The notes below the pieces were generated by a model. The model did not search any database. It saw only the letters and a program-made list of their open reading frames with translations, and had not been told where the DNA came from. Positions 61,530-64,000 of a DNA stretch of 64,000 bases are shown piece by piece (the first letter of the stretch is position 1; each line of letters opens with the position of its first letter). Source of the stretch: Deltaproteobacteria bacterium (lineage in GTDB: Bacteria; UBA10199; JACPAL01; GCA-016699445); contig CP064976.1 in the NCBI GenBank assembly GCA_016699445.1, positions 1,426,001-1,490,000 of the forward strand, given 5' to 3'. A program made the position numbers and the translations under genes.

Positions 61530-62663
61530 ATGAATCCAGAGAAAGCCTTTAAATACGATGTTTTGATTAATGCAGAGGATCTTTGTGATCGGGAATTTGA
61601 ACAGCAAGATTTCCTCAAGCGGGCTAAGGCGAAAAAACGCACTATTGTTTTTGCGCCTCGGCGTTATGGAAAAACGTCTCTCATCAAGAATGTTGTTGGC
61701 AACTCATTCTTTAACTTAAGTCGAAATCATCTGGTTCTTTTTTTTGATCTCATGGACGTTCAAAGTATGGAGTCCATTGCCAAACGCCTTCATCATGGAA
61801 TTACCCAGGCGCTTTCCCGACGATTTCCAGTCAAAACTCTTCTTAAAAACGCCACGGACTATTTGAAAGGATTTTCTCTGCAGATGGATATGGACCCAGT
61901 GACAGGGCAACCGTCTCTTTCAATGAATGTCAAAGGAAGAGAAGTTGAAAATGAAATGACTCATCTGATGGCTGCCATCAAGACGCTATCTCAGAAATAT
62001 CCCACCCTGATTATTTTGGATGAATTCCATGATATTACCTTCGTCCCTGAAGCCGAGGCATTATTTCGCGGAGTTCTTCAGGAATTGGGTGAGTCGGCTG
62101 TGTTTATTTTGGGCTCAAAACGACATCTTTTGACGTTGATGTTTCAGGATGCGCGAGCGCCTCTCTTTCAATATGGAGATGAGATTCATTTAAATCCCAT
62201 AGCTCTTGAAGACTGGCTCGATTATTTTCGAGAAAGAATGACTCCCAATAAAATCATCATTGGTGAGGAAGAACTGAAGTGGATTCTTGAAACTCTGTGC
62301 GATGTCCCTAATGCTATCTGCGAGTTTGGCGCGTGGTTGCTGGATAACATCCCCTCGGGAATGACTTTATCCGTCGGTGTCATCAAACAGTCTCTGGATC
62401 TGATGGTAGAGAACAAACAGAGTTATGCATATATGCTGCAAGGCTATACTGAAAAAGAGCTCGATTTGATGACGGTGATAGCAAAAAATAAATTTACCCT
62501 GGAGCCGCACGCCGAATCGTTCTTGAAACTCATACGGGTTTCTAAATCCACTGTAGGGAAAATCGTAAAGAAATTCATGGATCGGGGATTGATCGAGTAT
62601 GAATTGGAAAAGGGCTACCGTCTTTCAGACCCTCTTATGGGGCATTACTTGGCCACTCGGTAA
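61530..62663 (+). CDS. STAND/AAA-type ATPase with C-terminal winged helix
   Basis: 377 residues. Walker A is VFAPRRYGKTSLIK and Walker B LIILDEFHD; the sensor region is FILGSKRHLL. The C-terminal part FLKLIRVSKSTVGKIVKKFM with DRGLIEYELEKGYRL is a winged helix, like the archaeal ATPase/PF01637 family (MNS clade). Role in DNA binding or stress signalling is guessed; these genes are often mobile. ATG 61530 follows AAAAAGAGCCC weakly. It overlaps the convergent surface protein gene by 29 bases. The palindrome at 61465-61489 is likely its operator. Confidence 0.75.
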   Translation: MNPEKAFKYDVLINAEDLCDREFEQQDFLKRAKAKKRTIVFAPRRYGKTSLIKNVVGNSFFNLSRNHLVLFFDLMDVQSMESIAKRLHHGITQALSRRFPVKTLLKNATDYLKGFSLQMDMDPVTGQPSLSMNVKGREVENEMTHLMAAIKTLSQKYPTLIILDEFHDITFVPEAEALFRGVLQELGESAVFILGSKRHLLTLMFQDARAPLFQYGDEIHLNPIALEDWLDYFRERMTPNKIIIGEEELKWILETLCDVPNAICEFGAWLLDNIPSGMTLSVGVIKQSLDLMVENKQSYAYMLQGYTEKELDLMTVIAKNKFTLEPHAESFLKLIRVSKSTVGKIVKKFMDRGLIEYELEKGYRLSDPLMGHYLATR

Positions 62664-64000
62664 AATTTTCTTCCACCACATGACAGCTACACCCGCCGCT
62701 GCTGTTAGCTCCGGGTGTTTCTCCAGGGTTAGGGTTGTTGCCTGCAGAACCTGATGTTCCGGAGTCTCCACCCGTTCCAGAAGATCCACCTGTGCCACCA
62801 GAGCCAGAAGGCCCACCAGTGGCCAAAGTTCCCCCACTGCCGCTGGATCCACCTGTTCCACTTCCGCCACCACTACCTCCAGAAGATCCACCTGAGCCGT
62901 TAGACCCACCGCTACCACTGGATCCGCCAGTGCCCTCTCGTTGGCAAGTGGCCGAGCATCCATCTCCAGAAATGCTATTTCCATCGTCGCAGGTTTCATT
63001 TCCCATCACGATGAAGTCAGGGCAGATAGCTTCCACGGGGCCTATATCGCAATTAGTGTCTCGCATGCAGCCTAGTTGATAGGGTACAGGATGAAAAATA
63101 TAAGCCTGTCCAATATCATTCAGATTATTTTCAAACCCATTACAATCCAACGTGTTTTGATCTATGGCGGATGCTCCTATGCTTCCCGGAAAGTAAGTTT
63201 TGTAAGTGTCGTTATAAACAATCGCGGGTGTATTGCTTACAATGTCTGGAAGAAGGGAAGTGCTTCGAGTGACAGGACATGCGAAGCGATCAGAAGTCCC
63301 GATGATGTTTTTTCCTAATGAAAAAAGAGTAGAGGACCCCTCTATTCCACTCATATAACAATCAGAACCTGTTGCTATTGATGGCGACACGTTGTTATTC
63401 GAAATAATACTGTTTTTGATACTGCTAAAGGAGTTTTGCATCACAATGCCTGGATATACATTCGACGTGTTTGCTGTAATGATAGAATTCCAAAGTGCAA
63501 AATTGACCCCTATCACATACAAGCTGGTTCCAGTATTTCCAAAGATAGATGAGTTTTGAATATAAAGATTGGGACGTAGGATTGATGTTGAATAGCTCCG
63601 AGCAAAGATACCTATACCATTATTTTCATAAATCGAACTTTTTGAAATAAGTAATGTCGCTGCATTAGTTGAGCAGGAGTCTAGAGGAAGATATCCAAGA
63701 TAGATACCATGGCTTCTATTTTGGGTGATGACTGAGTTTTCAAGAGAGACAAATAAATTACATGCACTGCTGATATAAAGACCTCTTAGACCTCCTCTAA
63801 TATCAAGCTTTTCTAATTTGACATCAGAACGAGGCCCTCCATCAGAAAATATTTTGATCACATCGCTTGTTGTGAATGTATCTGTTCCCGAAATGATAGC
63901 CCGGTTGTTGTTCGTTGTAGTTATTAATAGAGAATGACTTATGAATAAAGAGCTGATGGGGGTGGGTCCATAGCCGCTTAACAGGAGCCCTTGCGTAAGA
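62635..64000 (-). CDS. Surface right-handed beta-helix protein, DUF4215 and Gly/Ser tail (5' outside window)
   Basis: About 454 residues visible; the frame is open to the window edge, so the N-terminus is missing. Repeats such as NRSHGIYLGYL, SSIYENNGIGIFARS and SIITANTSNV have right-handed beta-helix periodicity. GNETCDDGNSISGDGCSATC is a DUF4215 Cys-rich element. Then ~80 residues of Gly/Ser repeats and a terminal SSGGCSCHVVEEN. CSC after a Gly/Ser linker is like the start of MYXO-CTERM anchors, but there is no hydrophobic helix or Arg cluster afterwards. It is presumably secreted. The end overlaps the ATPase gene. Possibly a truncated anchor. Confidence 0.75.
   Translation of the reverse strand, partial: LTQGLLLSGYGPTPISSLFISHSLLITTTNNNRAIISGTDTFTTSDVIKIFSDGGPRSDVKLEKLDIRGGLRGLYISSACNLFVSLENSVITQNRSHGIYLGYLPLDSCSTNAATLLISKSSIYENNGIGIFARSYSTSILRPNLYIQNSSIFGNTGTSLYVIGVNFALWNSIITANTSNVYPGIVMQNSFSSIKNSIISNNNVSPSIATGSDCYMSGIEGSSTLFSLGKNIIGTSDRFACPVTRSTSLLPDIVSNTPAIVYNDTYKTYFPGSIGASAIDQNTLDCNGFENNLNDIGQAYIFHPVPYQLGCMRDTNCDIGPVEAICPDFIVMGNETCDDGNSISGDGCSATCQREGTGGSSGSGGSNGSGGSSGGSGGGSGTGGSSGSGGTLATGGPSGSGGTGGSSGTGGDSGTSGSAGNNPNPGETPGANSSGGCSCHVVEENFTEWPSNAP

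Noticed and set aside
62735..63079. Pro/Pro-Val-rich plus-strand open frame
   Set aside because: It is the complement of the Gly/Ser tail of the surface protein; the repeats arise from the other strand.

Overview
The window looks like a chromosomal segment of a Gram-negative, moderately AT-rich bacterium. An outer membrane is implied by a TolC-type protein, a beta-barrel porin and a phosphatidylserine decarboxylase. A deltaproteobacterial or myxobacterial-grade lineage is my best guess. It rests on paired DUF507 proteins, a SurA_N-plus-DsbA lipoprotein, and a Gly/Ser-rich protein with a Cys-rich repeat and a terminal Cys-Ser-Cys. No rRNA or other decisive marker is present, so the taxonomy is inference.

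Layout. 1-3.6 kb: the end of a TPR gene, a ferritin-like protein, a CbiX/SirB chelatase, a VapBC module and an M20 peptidase. 3.7-6.2 kb: two divergent orphan genes separated by a strong palindrome. 6.3-9.3 kb: housekeeping (enoyl-CoA hydratase family, MBL-fold hydrolase, MazG, DedA). 9.4-12.2 kb: another orphan gene and a protein-kinase-like gene. 12.2-22.8 kb: an amino-acid permease, a RES/Xre toxin-antitoxin pair, a tolC-macA-macB exporter operon, a Cu P-type ATPase, HicAB and a DUF374 acyltransferase. 23-33.7 kb: an RhlE-type helicase, membrane proteins and a membrane sulfatase-like/oxygenase cluster. 33.8-40.6 kb: a large protein with a PD-(D/E)XK-like motif, tRNA-Asn, htpX, a pseudouridine synthase, an Rsm22-like methyltransferase and an FKBP. 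40.6-48.9 kb: the gapA-pgk-tpiA-secG-tRNA-Leu operon, two DUF507 genes, def, priA, a Schlafen/AlbA_2 ATPase-like gene and tRNA-Pro. 49-57 kb: a deoxyhypusine-synthase-like gene, then a nitrogen-assimilation block (sigma-54 promoter, porin, amtB-glnK, amtB-glnK, glnA). 57-64 kb: a DsbA-like lipoprotein, serS, psd, a peroxiredoxin, aat, a STAND-like ATPase with a palindromic operator, and a cell-surface beta-helix protein running off the window.

A striking property of this sequence is the number of single-base frameshifts, mostly one-base losses and several in homopolymer runs. They affect macB, a second psd, the sulfatase-like gene (two), htpX, the Rsm22-like gene, pgk, the AlbA_2 gene (two), the second PII gene and probably the 9.4-10.8 kb orphan. 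Because glycolytic pgk and a PII gene are among them, sequencing or assembly error is the most economical explanation. I therefore annotate these as interrupted genes over their full span.

Functionally, the nitrogen block is the most coherent unit: a porin for entry, two ammonium channels each paired with a PII regulator, and glutamine synthetase, behind a good -24/-12 promoter. The least explained material is the set of orphan genes (3.7-6.2, 9.4-12.2 and 36.7 kb), several of which have palindromes at their 5' ends. I see no CRISPR array, prophage, IS transposase or rRNA operon.
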